This document shows, in pieces, positions 11,265 to 24,500 of a stretch of 64,000 nucleotides of DNA (position 1 is its first letter; every line of letters starts with the position of its first letter). The position numbers and the translations under genes were made by a program. The stretch spans positions 1 to 64,000 of the forward strand of contig JACEFZ010005096.1 of assembly GCA_014155875.1 (NCBI GenBank), read 5' to 3'. Source of the DNA: Cepaea nemoralis. Its lineage: Eukaryota > Mollusca > Gastropoda > Stylommatophora > Helicidae. Below the pieces are notes generated by a model, which saw only the letters and a program-made list of their open reading frames with translations, was not told where the DNA came from and did no database searches.

Positions 11265-12015
11265 CTCTGGCCGGTGGACCAGCCGGCAAGAATCCACCCA
11301 TGGATCTAAAAGCCCAATCTCTGGTCGGTGGAACAGCCGGCAAGAACCCATCCATGGATCTAAAAAACCTAATCTATCGACGGTGTAACAACAAGCAAGA
11401 ACCCACCCATGGATTTAAAAACGCCAATCTCTGGACGGTGGAACAACCGGCAAAAACCCGCCCATGGATCTAAAAGCCCCAGTCTCTGGACGATGGAACA
11501 TCCAGCAAGAACCTGCCGATGGATCTAAAGGTACCAATCTCTGGACGGTGGTACAGCCGGCAAGAACTCACCCATGGATCTAAAAGCCCCAATCTCTGGA
11601 CGGCGCGACAGCCGGCAAGATCCCGCCCATCTCTCTAAAAGCCCCAATCTCTGGACGGTGGAACAGTCGGCAAGAACCCACCCATGGATCTAACACCCCA
11701 GATCTCTGGACGATGGAACATCCAGCAAGAACCCACCCATGGATCTAAATGTACCAATCTCTGGACGGTGGAACAATTAGCAAGAATCCACCCGTGTATC
11801 TAAAAGCCCCAATCTCTGGACGATGGAACATCCGACAAGAACCCACCCATGGATCTTAAAGTACTAATCTCTGGACGGCGGAACAATTGGCAAGATTCCA
11901 CCCACGGATCTAAAAGTCCCAATCTCTAGACGGTGAACCAATTGGCAAGAACCCACCCATGGATCTAAAGGCCCCAATCTCTGGTCGCTGGACCAGCCTG
12001 AAAGAAACAACCCAT
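11265..12015. repeat. 55-bp minisatellite, about 13 copies
   Basis: The unit holds AATCTCTGGACGGTGGAACA, then GCCGGCAAGAACCCACCCAT and GGATCTAAAAGC. Period is 55 (for example 11426 to 11481). Copies are diverged by substitutions. Confidence 0.92.
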
Positions 12016-12039
12016 GTACCTACAAGACCGAATCTCTGA

Positions 12040-12255
12040 CCACCATGTACACACGGGTACCTGCACACAGCCGGCAAGAACCCACCCGTGAATCTAAACT
12101 CCCCAATCTCTTACCAACATGTACACACGGGTATCCCACCATGTACACACGAATACCCACCATGTACACACGGGTACCCCACCATGTACTCACAGGTACC
12201 CCCACCATGTACACACGGGTATCCCGCCACGTACACACGGGTACCTGCACACTTC
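12040..12255. repeat. short array of about 22-bp units
   Basis: Repeated ACCATGTACACACGGGTA followed by CCCC or TCCC, with one interruption that resembles the adjacent 55-bp unit. Confidence 0.85.
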
Positions 12256-12445
12256 CGGCGCTGTGGCGAGGAGTGGCGAACGTGACTCACAATCCCACAT
12301 ACCGCCCTCGGAATCAGCCTCAGGCTATGTGGAAGCAGACCGGCTGCGTTGATTTATAACAATGGCAGGAGCGTCGGTAAGCTACTGAACGTACACTTGC
12401 CCTGTAAATCATAAACAGCCATAAAATGCTGAGTTGATTGTTGTG
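12256..12445 (+). mobile_element. SINE family A, copy 1
   Basis: A tRNA-like head (GTGGCGAGGAGTGGCG, then ACAATCCCACATACC) is followed by the family core CTACTGAACGTA near 12380. Compared with the copies at 42.5 and 47.8 kb it is diverged. SINEs are RNA polymerase III-derived, non-coding and moved by LINE proteins. Confidence 0.75.
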
Positions 12446-13079
12446 AGAAACGGTAAAGGATATGAATAACTGTTTAAATCTTGCAAGCCAGACAGGGTGT
12501 AGTACAAGGGTGGAACACAACATATCCGCGGCTCATTCGGGCGTACCGACTTCTTTCACCTGTGGCTGGCGAGGCTGGGCTATCTTGGAGACATCTGTGA
12601 ATACACGCGACATGCCTGGCTGCAGAAAAAAGCACATAGGTATATCCTCGCTGAGGTTTCCATGGAGCAGAAGGTCAAAATCGTGCCTGTACAAAGCAGC
12701 TGAAGTAGGCTGAGATTTGATGCATTTGTCAATAACTTAAAAACTTACTATATATGTATTTGTAACACTTCTGCAGTGTGCTCTTTCTCTTTGTGTTCTT
12801 TGTTGGGCTGCTCCATGCTCTTAGTGTCTACCGTGTGTCCACCGTAAGGAGTGGACAACTTTGGGGTGTCCTGTGTTGTTAGAGTACCTCGGAGGAGGGT
12901 ACTCACCTACCCTGGCAGCTAAACAAGGGTGCTGCAGGCCGAGGACCTAGTCCACATTTACGTGGTTGTGGAGAGCAAGGGAAAACTGCCACATTATTCA
13001 CCTCGAGACACTCATCATAGCAGCCAACAAACAGATTAACATATATCAGCGGTATCTCTTGGTAAGGCCTCCAAGCGGG
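12446..13079. other. no gene seen; possible 5' part of RNase H copy 2
   Basis: No recognisable protein or repeat between the SINE and copy 2. The stretch 12850-13079 may be the upstream part of the retroposon, but it does not match copies 1 or 3 well enough by eye. Confidence 0.4.
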
Positions 13080-13612
13080 AGAGCCTGGCATATGAATACT
13101 GCAACATCTAGTCAGGGCGTTCCGCTGGCTGGAGGGCAAACAGCAAACGCGTGTCCGTGATTGTAACGGACTCAAACATGTATGATGAGAAATGTGAAGA
13201 CGTCCTTCTGGCAGAGTGACAGGCCTGCATTCAACAATCAAACATAGAGAGCGTGTGTTGGACTTTGTCCCCAGGACAAGCTGGTGTGGTGGGGAACGAG
13301 CAGGCGGACAGATTGGCTGGGTCTGCACAACTTGGCGGGATATTGAGGCATGATAAAGCAGGTGTGGTCGGAACACTTAGGGGTCGTGTGTACAGTGCAG
13401 AAGAAGAGACAGATCATCACAACTATGGAGAGAATGGTGCTGAAGGGAGTGACTAGAGGATCTGGACCGGCACTCAAAACTCCGAGGAAAGGTCAGACGA
13501 AGGCATAATCAGACTGCTACTGGTATCATTAGTATTGGGACTCATCGCTGGCTGTTGCAGATGAGGAAGGAGCACGTATGGGAATGTCACGAATCCTGTG
13601 ACATTGGTTTTT
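13080..13612 (+). pseudogene. RNase H retroposon, copy 2
   Basis: Recognisable pieces are VIVTDS (about 13155), LSPGQAGVVGNEQADRLAGS (about 13264-13325), RHDKAG and the C-terminal HVWECHESCD (about 13573). The conserved His of SPGHAG is Gln here. The acidic TTSSLxMEV motif is lost and several frameshifts are present. It ends at a TAA and runs straight into a TCAAC-type array at 13612. Copy 4 ends in a similar sequence, so this array probably grew from the retroposon tail. Confidence 0.8.
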
Positions 13613-13828
13613 AACTCAGCTCAACTTAATTCAGCTCAACTCAACTCAGCTCTACTCAGCTCAACCCAACTCAGTTCAGCTCAACTCAGTTCAGCTCTAT
13701 TCAATTTAACTCAACTCAGCTCACCCCAACTCAGCTCAGCTCACCTCAACTCAGCTCAGCTCACCCCAACTCATCTCAACTCAACTGAACTCAGCTCAAC
13801 TCAACTCAGTTCAAGTCAACTCAAATGA
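13612..13828. repeat. CTCAA/CTCAG pentamer-decamer array
   Basis: Tandem ACTCAACTCAGCTCA-type units over about 215 bp, directly downstream of RNase H copy 2. The adjoining frame gives a spurious Gln-Leu-Asn-Ser-Ala repeat. Confidence 0.92.
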
Positions 13829-14059
13829 GCCAGACAGATTGTTTTCACTGAAATAGGAAAGAATCCGTACAATCAGAGTAAGTACGAGCAGCAAGGATTA
13901 CAGTGCGAGTCTAGCGGTGTTTCTGTCAACATTTATCCCACTGGACAACAGGAGAAACAAAGAATGGGGTTACTCTCTATGATCCCGAAAGATCCTGCAA
14001 GAAATGAGAATGATACACAAGGCAATTGGAAAACACAGATGGGTGAGACATGGTCGCTT

Positions 14060-14385
14060 CGTGACTCAAACAGGAGATATTGTCTGATTCCAGTGACACA
14101 AACAGGAGATGTCTGTGTGTTCGGGTGACACAAACAGGAGATATTGTCTGTGTATTCGGGTGACACAGGCGATGTCTGTGTATTCGGGTGACACAAACAG
14201 GAGATATTGTCTGTGTATTCGGGTGACACAAACAGGAGATATTGTCTGTGTATTCGGGTGACACAAACAGGAGATAATGTCTGTGTATTCGGGTGATTTA
14301 AACAGGAGATATTGTCTGTGTATTCAGGTGACACAAACAGGAGATGTCTGTATATTCGGGTGACACAGACAGGAGATGTCTGTGT
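14060..14385. repeat. 35-bp minisatellite
   Basis: Units contain GTGACACAAACAGGAGATAT followed by TGTCTGTGTATTCGG. Some copies lack about 9 bp (GATGTCTG variants). Confidence 0.92.
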
Positions 14386-14815
14386 TTTCGAGAGAGGAGC
14401 GGTGGCGGTCTGGACTTGAACTCACCAAAAGAAGCTAACCCCAACCTGACTACCAACTCGACCACGCAACAAACATATACATCAACAAAGCAAATTCTTC
14501 ACAAAGGGCCCTTGATCGTCTCCGCACGTTCGGTGTTGTGTGTTTGTGACACCACGCTCTCTTCTGTAAGTTGTTGTGAAGTTATCCAATGGAGAGCTGC
14601 GCTTTTCGCCATCAATTCTATATAGAGCGTGTCGCCGAGCGGGGCTGCATTATGTCAGTGATCTGACTCTGTCCCAGGCTACAACCACAGAACACGGAGT
14701 CATATTGCAGGTATGTTGTTTCTGCACGATGGTCACTGTCTGTTGCACTTTCCCTTGTGTGTCTTGTTTCACTAATGTGATATCTTTCCTTGTGTAGCTA
14801 AGATCATCACCATCA
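14386..14815. other. no gene seen
   Basis: Short open frames only and no repeat that I recognise. Unique-looking sequence between two arrays. Confidence 0.5.
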
Positions 14816-14818
14816 TAA

Positions 14819-14879
<61 letters not shown>

Positions 14880-14880
14880 T
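14816..14880. repeat. (ATT)n microsatellite
   Basis: About 65 bp of ATT with one change (TTAGTA). Confidence 0.95.
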
Positions 14881-14894
14881 ATCATGTTCCTATC

Positions 14895-15784
<890 letters not shown>

Positions 15785-15867
15785 TTTCTGTTCTGTTTCT
15801 GCTTCCCCTTCTTCCTCTAGCTCTCCTCCTCCATGTCTTTCTAAAGAGTAATTTAATTATAACACCA

Positions 15868-17031
15868 ACATCAGACATACGAGGACAACGAGAGATCAGA
15901 CAGACATGTGAGGACAACGAGAGATCAGACAGACATGCGAGGACAACGAGAGATCAGACAGACATGCGAAGATAACGAGAGATCAGACAGACATGTGAGG
16001 ACAACAAGAGATCAGACAGACACACGAGGACAACAAGAGATCAGACATCAGACATGCGAGGATGAGAGATCAGACATCAGACATCAGACATGCGAGGACA
16101 ACGAGATATCAGACAGACATGCGAGGACAACGAGATATCAGACAGACATGCGAGGACAACAAGACATCAGACAGACATGCGAGGACAACGAGATATCAGA
16201 CAGACATGCGAGGACAACAAGATATCAGACAGACATGCGAGGACAACGAGATATCAGACAGACATGCGAGGACAACGAGTTATCAGACAGACATGCGAGG
16301 ACAACAAGATATCAGACAGACATGTGAGGACAACGAGATATCAGACAGACATGCGAGGACAACGAGATATCAGACAGACATGCGAGGACAACGAGATATC
16401 AGACAGACATGCGAGGACAACAAGATATCAGACAGACATGCGAGGACAACAAGATATCAGACAGACATGCGAGGACAACAAGATATCAGACAAACATACA
16501 AGGACAACGAGAGATCAGACAGACATGCGAGGACGAGAGATCAGACATCAGACATGCAAGGACAACAAAAGATCAGACATCAGACATCAGACATGCGAAG
16601 ACAACGAGATATCTGACAGACATACGAGGACAACGAGAGATCAGACATAAATGCGGGGACAACGAGAGATCAGACATACGAGGTCAAGAGATCAGACATC
16701 AGTCATGCGAGGGCAACGAGAGATCAGACAGACATGCGAGGACAACATGAGATCAGACATCAGACATGCGAGGACAACGAGAGATCAGACAGACATGCGA
16801 GGACAACATGAGATCAGACATCAGACATGTGAACAACGAGAGATCAGACAGATATGCGAGGACAACATGAGATCAGACATGAGACATGCGAGGACAACGA
16901 GAGATCAGACAGACATGCGAGGACAACATGAGATCAGACATCAGACATGTGAAGACAACGAGAGATCAGACAGACATGCGAGGACAACATGAGATCAGAC
17001 ATGAGACATGCGAGGACAACGAGAGATCAGA
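15868..17031. repeat. 30-bp minisatellite, about 38 units
   Basis: Unit GACATGCGAGGACAACGAGA plus TATCAGACAG or GATCAGACAG, with ACATCAG insertions and point variants. Because 30 is a multiple of three, all three forward frames stay open over hundreds of bases. Confidence 0.95.
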
Positions 17032-17290
17032 AAACCCCTGACAGAAAGGCGAGTCCTGCGCCAGGTGATAGTCTCTAGGAGAGGAAAACTCCTTGAACTG
17101 ACGTCTACAAAGGAAGATCATCTGCCTGTATGACTAACTAACTATTTACTGACAAGAGCGACATTGGTGGCCGAGGGCTGCAGCGTACGGTTCTGACGGT
17201 TGTGCCGGGTACAAGTCTTGTTGTGGCTTATTATTTGTAGAAAATAGGTAACTCTTGAACAGTGTTTCCCAATGTGGGGCCCACGCCCCA

Positions 17291-17292
17291 CA

Positions 17293-17323
<31 letters not shown>

Positions 17324-17336
17324 GGGGGGGCAATTC
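17291..17336. repeat. poly-G tract
   Basis: A G run with a single T within the hAT left end. It adjoins CCCCAC, giving a GC-only stretch. Confidence 0.9.
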
Positions 17337-17770
17337 GATTGTTAAGGGGGGCAATTCGAAAATGGAAGAAATCAGCTGGATATAACAAAACGGGGAGACT
17401 TGAGACTGAAATTAACTAAATTGGAACCTGACATAAAATCTCTTTGCAGCAAGCATCAAGCGCAAGGATCTCACTAAATTTAAATAATTACTAATAATTA
17501 AAATAATATAGAAAAATCTTTCATTAAAATTATTTTGTACTTTAATTTCAGTTCTCCATTATATGTTTTGAAAATTTACTTACTGTTTTTGCTCAATAAT
17601 TTCCTAGTGATTATCGGTCCTTTGGCTAGGATCGGGTGCATTTGCTGCCCCCCCCCCCCCCCCAGTAGTGCGCCCGGTCTGGGCGGGGGCCGGGATGATC
17701 AAATAAAAATCCATCACATATCTTCACCTTATGTTCATGTTGTTTGTCCATCAAGAATGATGATGACCAT

Positions 17771-19906
17771 TCATTCATCCAGTGGGGTTGAAGGTGTGGA
17801 GCCGTGGGTTCTAAGATGGCTGATAAGGCCTATTTTGGCTCGAAATGTTCTTTGACAATGTGGGCAAAGAATGCTTGACGTCTCTGGAGGAGGATTTCCT
17901 GCAGTGGTTTTTCTGTCCTGCCTTTTCTTCACAGCTCTTGCAGTCCTGGTTGCCTCACATATGACTGCACCTTTGCGTAATGATGCACGCCACGAATTTC
18001 GGTCTCTGGCTGCAGCCTCCCAGATGTCATGATGAATTCCAAAAGCATTCAGTGAAATTTTCAGAGTGTCTTTAAAACGTTTCCTCTGGCCACCTTGGGA
18101 GCGTTTACCACAACGCAGTTCGCTGTAGAAAATTCGTTTAGGGAGCCTGTGATCTGGCATGCGAGTCAAGTGACCAGCCCAGCGAATCTGATTCTTCATC
18201 AGTAGAGTGTGGATACTGGGCATGGATGCTCTTTCTAGGACTTCAGTGTCTGGAATCTTGTCTTGCCATTTAATCTTCAGTAGCTTCCTTAGGCAGACTG
18301 TGTGGAAGTGGTTTAATTTCCTAGCGTGTCGCTGATAAACAGTCCAGGTTTCACAAGCATATAGCAGTGTGGATAATACAACTGCTTTGTAGACTTTTAG
18401 CTTTGTTTGCAGGCTTATTCCAGTTCTGTCCCATACATTCTTGTACAGTCTGCCAAAGGCTGCACTGGCCTTGGAGATTCTTGCATTCACTTCGTCATCG
18501 ATTGTGGCAGCTTGTGACACGGTGCTGCCAAGATAGGTGAATTTGTCCACAACACTTAGTCTATGATCATTCACTTTGATATTCGGCACAGTGTGATTAT
18601 TCCCTGGAGCTGGCTGGTACATAACTACAGTCTTCTCCAAGTTGATATTGAGCCCAAAGTTGGCACAGGCATGTGAGAAAGCTGAAACATTATGTTGCAT
18701 GTCCGTCTCTGAGTTGGCGTATAGAGCGCAATCATCAGCAAACAGGAGCTCTCTGACGGTGCCGCTGTTAATTTTGGTTTTAGCTTTCAGCCTTCTGAGA
18801 TTGAATAACTTTCCATCCATACGGTAGTTGATGTCTATTCCAATGTCGTCGTTCTCGAAGGCATTCATCAACATGGCTGAAAACATGAGGCTGAACAGTG
18901 TTGGTGCCAGGACACATCCTTGCTTCACTCCATTGGTGACAGGAAAGGGTTCAGACAGTTCACCATTTTCCTGTACTCTTGCCTGCATGCCGTCATGAAA
19001 TAGTCGCACTATTTGGACAAACTTTCGTGGACAGCCATATTTTGCCATAATCTTCCACATTCCTTCTCTGCTGACTGTATCAAAAGCCTTGGTAAGGTCA
19101 ATGAAAGTGGAGAACATTTCGCAGTTCTGTTCCTGACATTTCTCTTGCAGCTGCCTTGCAGCGAAAATCATGTCAACAGTTCCACGTTCTTTTCTGAAGC
19201 CACATTGACTCTCAGGAAGAAGACCTTGATCGAGATGGGCTGTGAGGCGATTGAGAAGAATTCTGGCGAGTATCTTCCCTGCAATTGAAAGCAAGGAGAT
19301 GCCTCGGTGGTTGTCACAGGATTGGCGGTTTCCTTTACGTTTGTAAAGGTGGACTATCGACGCGTCCTTAAAATCTTGTGGCATGGTCTCGTTCATCCAT
19401 ATGTTTGTGAAGACTTGGTGAAGCTGCTCTGTTAGGACCGGCCCACCTGCCTTGTATATCTCTGCTGGGATGGAGTCAGGACCAGGTGCCTTGCCGCTGG
19501 AGAGTTGCTGGATGGCTTTGTTTATTTCCACTATGGTTGGCAGGTCATCAAGAGTCTCATTGGTGGGAACTTGAGGAAGGCAGTTGATGGTTTCATCATC
19601 GAAGAAGGAAGTTGCATTTAAAATTTTGCTGAAATGCTCTGCCCAGCGTTGGAGGATTTCTTTCTTATCGGTGACCAATGTTCCCCCATCTGCACTGAGG
19701 AGGGGAACTATGCCTGGTGATGAAGGACCATAGACCACTTTCAGTGAGTCGTAGAAGTTTTTCATACCATGTCTGTCAGCAAAGCCCTGAATTTCATCAG
19801 CTTTGCTGCTCAGCCAGGAGTCCCGCATGTGCCGAAGTTTCTGCTGCACTACTCTCTGAATGTTCTTGAAAGCATCTTTTTTGGATGTTGACTTTGGGTC
19901 ATTCAA
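17771..19906 (-). CDS. LINE reverse transcriptase with C-terminal C2H2 finger
   Basis: A 711-codon uninterrupted frame. RT motifs in order: KAPGPDSIPAEI (about 139-150), NHRGISLLSIAGK (about 199-211), FIDLTKAFD with a catalytic Asp (268-276), GVKQGCVLAPTLF (326-338), FADD with the catalytic Asp pair (389-392), then FTYLGSTVS. The thumb region is followed at the C-terminus by CPHCQRTFRAKIGLISHLRTH-type spacing (681-701), a single C2H2 finger known from related LINEs and probably nucleic-acid binding. The N-terminus is not the true start: the upstream polyprotein is in other frames. The enzyme would copy its RNA at a nicked target. It is well preserved and could encode an active RT if expressed. 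Confidence 0.9.
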   Translation of the reverse strand: MNDPKSTSKKDAFKNIQRVVQQKLRHMRDSWLSSKADEIQGFADRHGMKNFYDSLKVVYGPSSPGIVPLLSADGGTLVTDKKEILQRWAEHFSKILNATSFFDDETINCLPQVPTNETLDDLPTIVEINKAIQQLSSGKAPGPDSIPAEIYKAGGPVLTEQLHQVFTNIWMNETMPQDFKDASIVHLYKRKGNRQSCDNHRGISLLSIAGKILARILLNRLTAHLDQGLLPESQCGFRKERGTVDMIFAARQLQEKCQEQNCEMFSTFIDLTKAFDTVSREGMWKIMAKYGCPRKFVQIVRLFHDGMQARVQENGELSEPFPVTNGVKQGCVLAPTLFSLMFSAMLMNAFENDDIGIDINYRMDGKLFNLRRLKAKTKINSGTVRELLFADDCALYANSETDMQHNVSAFSHACANFGLNINLEKTVVMYQPAPGNNHTVPNIKVNDHRLSVVDKFTYLGSTVSQAATIDDEVNARISKASAAFGRLYKNVWDRTGISLQTKLKVYKAVVLSTLLYACETWTVYQRHARKLNHFHTVCLRKLLKIKWQDKIPDTEVLERASMPSIHTLLMKNQIRWAGHLTRMPDHRLPKRIFYSELRCGKRSQGGQRKRFKDTLKISLNAFGIHHDIWEAAARDRNSWRASLRKGAVICEATRTARAVKKRQDRKTTAGNPPPETSSILCPHCQRTFRAKIGLISHLRTHGSTPSTPLDE

Positions 19907-19978
19907 ATGTGCCTTGAGGAGAAGATGTTTCTCGCCAGCAATTGGTTGATGTCTTCGGAATTTTCATCAAACCAGTCT

Positions 19979-20798
19979 TCATGCTTTCGGGGGGCTGGAC
20001 CCAGGATTTCCATAGCAGTGTTTAGCTTCAGCATTGAGCTTGAGGCGGTCTTCCAGCATATTTTCAAACGACTGCTGCATTTTCTTGCTGTTTAGGCGGG
20101 TGACATTTAGCTTTGTTTGCATTTTCGCCCCTTGAGGATGCCGTGGTGGCCTGATGTGGATGTTCATTTTCGAGATGGTGTTCCAAGAGATGGTGTCCGT
20201 GCCTACTCTGGTATTGAAATCCCCAAGGAGTATAAGTTTGTCTCCTTTGGGAACAGATGTTAGTACATTGTGCAGGTCCTCATAGAACTTGTTCTTGACA
20301 TCATCTTCGTTGGTCATAGTTGGTGCGTAGACACTCACAATGGTTGCGTGCTTCCTTCCATTCAGCAGAGGCAACTTCATGGTCATGAGCCTGTCGTTTA
20401 TAGCCTTTGGAAATCCAGCTAAGTTGCCGACCAGGGCCGACTTAATGGCAAATCCCACACCGGATTGGCGTCTTTCCTCGCTTTTCCTTCCACTCCAGAA
20501 AAATGTGTAGCCGTCACCAATTTCACAGATTTGGCCTTCTTCTGCAAGTCGTGTCTCGCTCAAGGCTGCAATGTCGATGTTGTACCTGCCCAGCTCTCTC
20601 CCAATCAGTGCTGTTCGTCTCTCTGGACCCGACGTGTCCGTCTCTGACAAGTAGGGTGCGTACATTCCAAGTTCCAATTGTTAAGGGAATATGGTTTACT
20701 CTTTTAGCTTTGCTTGTTTTATCTTTGTTTGTATGTCGACCGCAGTTAGGGTACCCACCAACCGCGGCTAGCTGGTTAGGTAGTGATGAAGCAGACAA
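19979..20798 (-). pseudogene. APE-type endonuclease of the RTE-like LINE, frameshifted and internally deleted
   Basis: On the minus strand the domain begins LTIGTWNVRTL (about 20690-20650). After a frameshift it continues ALIGRELGRYNIDIAALSETR with the catalytic Glu, SGVGFAIK, and LILLGDFNTRVGTD with the Asp-Asn pair. Relatives have about 80 more residues here ending in a DHR motif. In this copy VGTD is followed within a few residues by SKMNIHIRPPRHPQGAK, so the catalytic His region is gone. At least two more frameshifts separate it from the RT frame (about 20025 and 19930; KHEDWFDENSEDINQLL is visible in another frame). It cannot nick DNA as it stands. Confidence 0.82.
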
Positions 20799-21552
20799 TG
20801 TTTAGGGCACCTTTTCTAGCCCCTTCCTCATGCTATGGAGGTGAGCAGTGTGTTCCTATAGAGGGCTGCTCAGTCGCTCAGGGGGCTGCCGAATCCCACT
20901 GCTGCTCCGGTCAGTAGAAGACGACCATATGGCCTGAGCCGCCTGTGTGCAGGTCTGCGACTACGGCTGCCAGCGTACCCACGCCTGCCGCTTTGCCGCT
21001 CGCCCATCGCCACAGGGCTTGAAGGTGATATGTGACGTTGGATGAAGAATGACTTGCGCGATGACTTGGATTAAAGTGAGGAAGAGTTGCGCAATTCGTC
21101 GACCTCACTCTCTCGCCTGGGTCCATCTGAGTCCAGTGGCAAGACAAGTCGAGATGATTGGAGACGAATACAGGTGCAGTGGATGACCAGGGCGCTCTCC
21201 GTGCCTTGCCGTGCTCATTACGTTCCACAATGCTTTGCAGGTAAACGCCGTCTTGCCCGTTGAATCAGGAATGATTTCTTCCGCGCAGTCTGCCAAATCC
21301 TGTCTTCACATGCTGGGTAGGCATACCCTAGTTTACCTCTTGGTTTGACACCAAATCGGATACCCATGCCTGGTTTAGCCAGCCTCTCACAGCTGTTGCC
21401 CGGGGGGTGGCCGCTGTCGCATGCTGACAGCTACTAGGAGCCACAGGCACGAGCTGGGTGTCAGACTTGGACCAGTGGGGGATGGGTCCTGAAAGGACAT
21501 GAGAGCCATCCTTACCAAAGGTGCTACCAATGCCTGACACCCCGTACTCCCC
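20799..21552 (-). other. 5' untranslated region of the RTE-like LINE
   Basis: GC-richer than the A+T-rich DNA it sits in and bounded by the target duplication at 21553. It should hold the internal promoter. I could not pick out promoter elements. Confidence 0.6.
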
Positions 21553-21563
21553 TCTTCACCTTA

Positions 21564-24500
21564 GATGTGGGCCTGGTGGACCACTGTGGGCAATAGCTCA
21601 TAGTAATGAAAACAAAGGTATAAACAGGAAGCAAGGACCACTTACTTCTGCTACGGTGATGTGAGGAGAAGAGCGCAAACCCTGACTGCGTAGGGCCAAA
21701 GAAGAAAATGAATAAAGAGAAAGAACCTCTCACCGTCCTCGGTTAACAAGAATAGAAAAGAATTAAGGTTTAAGAAGATCCCAGGGTGGGCCGACAGGGG
21801 ATTAGAACAATATTCTCCAATCCCAGACAAAGAATTACTCCAAGGGCTGTTCTAACACCAATGACTATAACACTAGAGTCTATCAACTAAACAACAAAGT
21901 AAGGGTAGCACAAGCATCATTTGTTTATTACACTTCTAAACTTCACAATAATATACAGACATGTAGCATCAACAAAGAAATTAGGATACAGCAAAAATCA
22001 AACAGCAAAGACACTAACCTAACAAACCAAATTCCTAAGTGTAGCAAAAACTAATCCAGTAAAAGCTACAAATCTACCAAACACTAATCCACCAACAACT
22101 GATCCACTAAAACTAATTTATCAAAAACTTCTAGTCCACCAAAAAACTAATTTACCAAAAACTTCCAGTCTACTAAAAATTTCCAGTCTACTAAAAACCC
22201 AGGAAAATCTAAAATCTAAAACTAGAATTCTGGCTTTTCCTGTAGATAAAATAAAAACCAACAAAGATATTAGGCAAAGACAAGTCAAACATCTCAACAT
22301 GATGGCCCAACAAGACAACAACAACACCCAGTCTCTCTACGTAAGACAGACAACACTCTTGTACTTGTGACGAATAGACACAAGACGCAACATCCTGACA
22401 CATTCATTAGATTCACTTACATCACGAGCAAACACAACATCTCAACACTGGCCTGGCCAACATACATCAGACATTGTAGGCAAACACAACATCTAATTAT
22501 TAACCATCAAAGACTCATTATTTGCATCAACACATGGACAACCACTACAACACTGGTGTATGTAAACAATGTTTTTGTGGCACAAACATAGACATGGACT
22601 GTGTAAATTCACACCAACCACATGATGCTTCAACTGGACAACAATGATATGAATAGGTTATAGGATGTGCTCCACATAAAATATAAATGACAGGGGGCAC
22701 CTATTCAACAGCCTCCAAAGTTTCCTACACATTCACCAGACACCCTCAATCCCACACCATACCCTGATTGTGGTTAAGACTACAATAGTCTACATACACC
22801 CGCCTCGATTACTACCAGCCACTTCAACCCCTGGCGGATATAATAATCATCATCCTCATCATGGCTATCATCATCATCCCATGACCACCACCATCACAAG
22901 CATAGTCATCATCATGTGATACTTATAACACAATGTCCATCCAAGTAGCACTCAATCCGGTACCTACATCACTACACCCAATCATTGATAATAATTACCA
23001 TAACCTCATTTATAACAGTAATTGCTCTGTCCATGCATGTCATACCTGATGGGTTTTACTTTCTAGTTAACTTTTGCTTTCCCACCAACACCGGTTTCAC
23101 AAACTCCAAATACTATATTCCTTAATGTTCCCTCAATGAAGCCAGAATTGAAATCCACCAGTCGATCATCATATCATCTCAGTTGCACCCTGATGCACCA
23201 TATGTCAGGAATCAACCCTAACTCACCATCATGACATTTAAATACCTAGACCCATAAGGGATGCCATATGACACAGGGCACACCTCTCCTGCAATGCCCA
23301 TGTTATGATCAAGGAAATCAACAACAATATGACCTCACACACATTACTGCATAATATTATAAATTAATAACCAACAGGTAAAACATATTTAACTATGAAA
23401 AGTAAAGGAAACAGGAATAACCATATTTGTAGAATGTGACAATGTAACCTTCCAAATAGAATAATCACAACATTCACAGAAAGTTAAGGATAAAGATAAA
23501 CATGTATTACACAGGAACTCAATTGAGGCACTCTTTGAGGCCCCTAAGATAGCTCATAAAATAAACACACAATATTACCAAGTGAAAGTACACAAAATAG
23601 TGACCAGAGTGCCTCATTCATATGAGACAGGATCAAAGCATAACCATGTTAATGGGCAGAAACAGAATATCAGCACTAATATAACAACCAGTGTACTATA
23701 TATATTATGTCATAACCATGTTCATGGGCAGAAACAGAATATCAGCACTAGTATAACAACCAGTGTACTATATATATTATGTCATTATTACACACTTATG
23801 ACCAATAAGTGTTATTCAAGGCTCAACACAATCAGTGTAATATTATTTGTGAGTGGACAGCAAATGTACAGTCGTGCGCTGTTCCCCACAATTCTTCCTA
23901 TGATACACCGGTTATAAATTTTGCCATCTTACGCTTCATGTCACACGACAAATACATATTAATATCTCTGCGAAGGGTGGTACGCAGCACTAAATCACAT
24001 TCTTCCCCTGGTAAAACAATCACTCTGTTTTACTACACATAAAACTCCCAGTTTGATACACTAGCACAAACACTACTGCATTCTGGTAACAGATGTGACA
24101 CCAGACTTCAATGCTAAATGAGAAACCCCTTTACCAATATCAGTTCCAGATGCACCTGCCTGTTCTCCCTCAGTAAAGCCACACTTCATCCGCAGTTACG
24201 ATTACACAATGATTGCTGATACGCACCCCGCGTATTAAGATGCATTATTTCCTACGCCTAGTGGCTATCAATCTGCATGGCATCCCTACAATTCAACACA
24301 TTATGTCCTACACTTCTATTTATTACCTACATGTTCTAACTGCTTAGCTTAAACATTAACCCATCATTGCCACATATAACATGTAAGTATTCTCTGCTTT
24401 ACACATGTTATAAATATTACACCTATATTGTGGTTATTTTCCCCTACTCATAAGCATTCAATTTTAGGCATGGTCTCTTCATCAACTAATATTTTATTAC

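Larger units (their letters stand above)
17732..21552 (-). mobile_element. RTE-like LINE with 11-bp target duplication
   Basis: The element is flanked by perfect TCTTCACCTTA (17721-17731 and 21553-21563). On the minus strand it runs from a 5' untranslated part (21552 to about 20800), through an endonuclease region and a 711-codon RT frame, to a 3' part of only about 40 bases. The very short 3' part, the CFDP2-like endonuclease and the RT style point to the RTE superfamily, a family-level inference. The perfect duplication and the intact RT suggest recent insertion, although the endonuclease is broken. Confidence 0.86.

Noticed and set aside
15868..17031. A CRISPR-like array
   Set aside because: The 30-bp units are directly adjacent with no unique spacers, and the DNA is eukaryotic.
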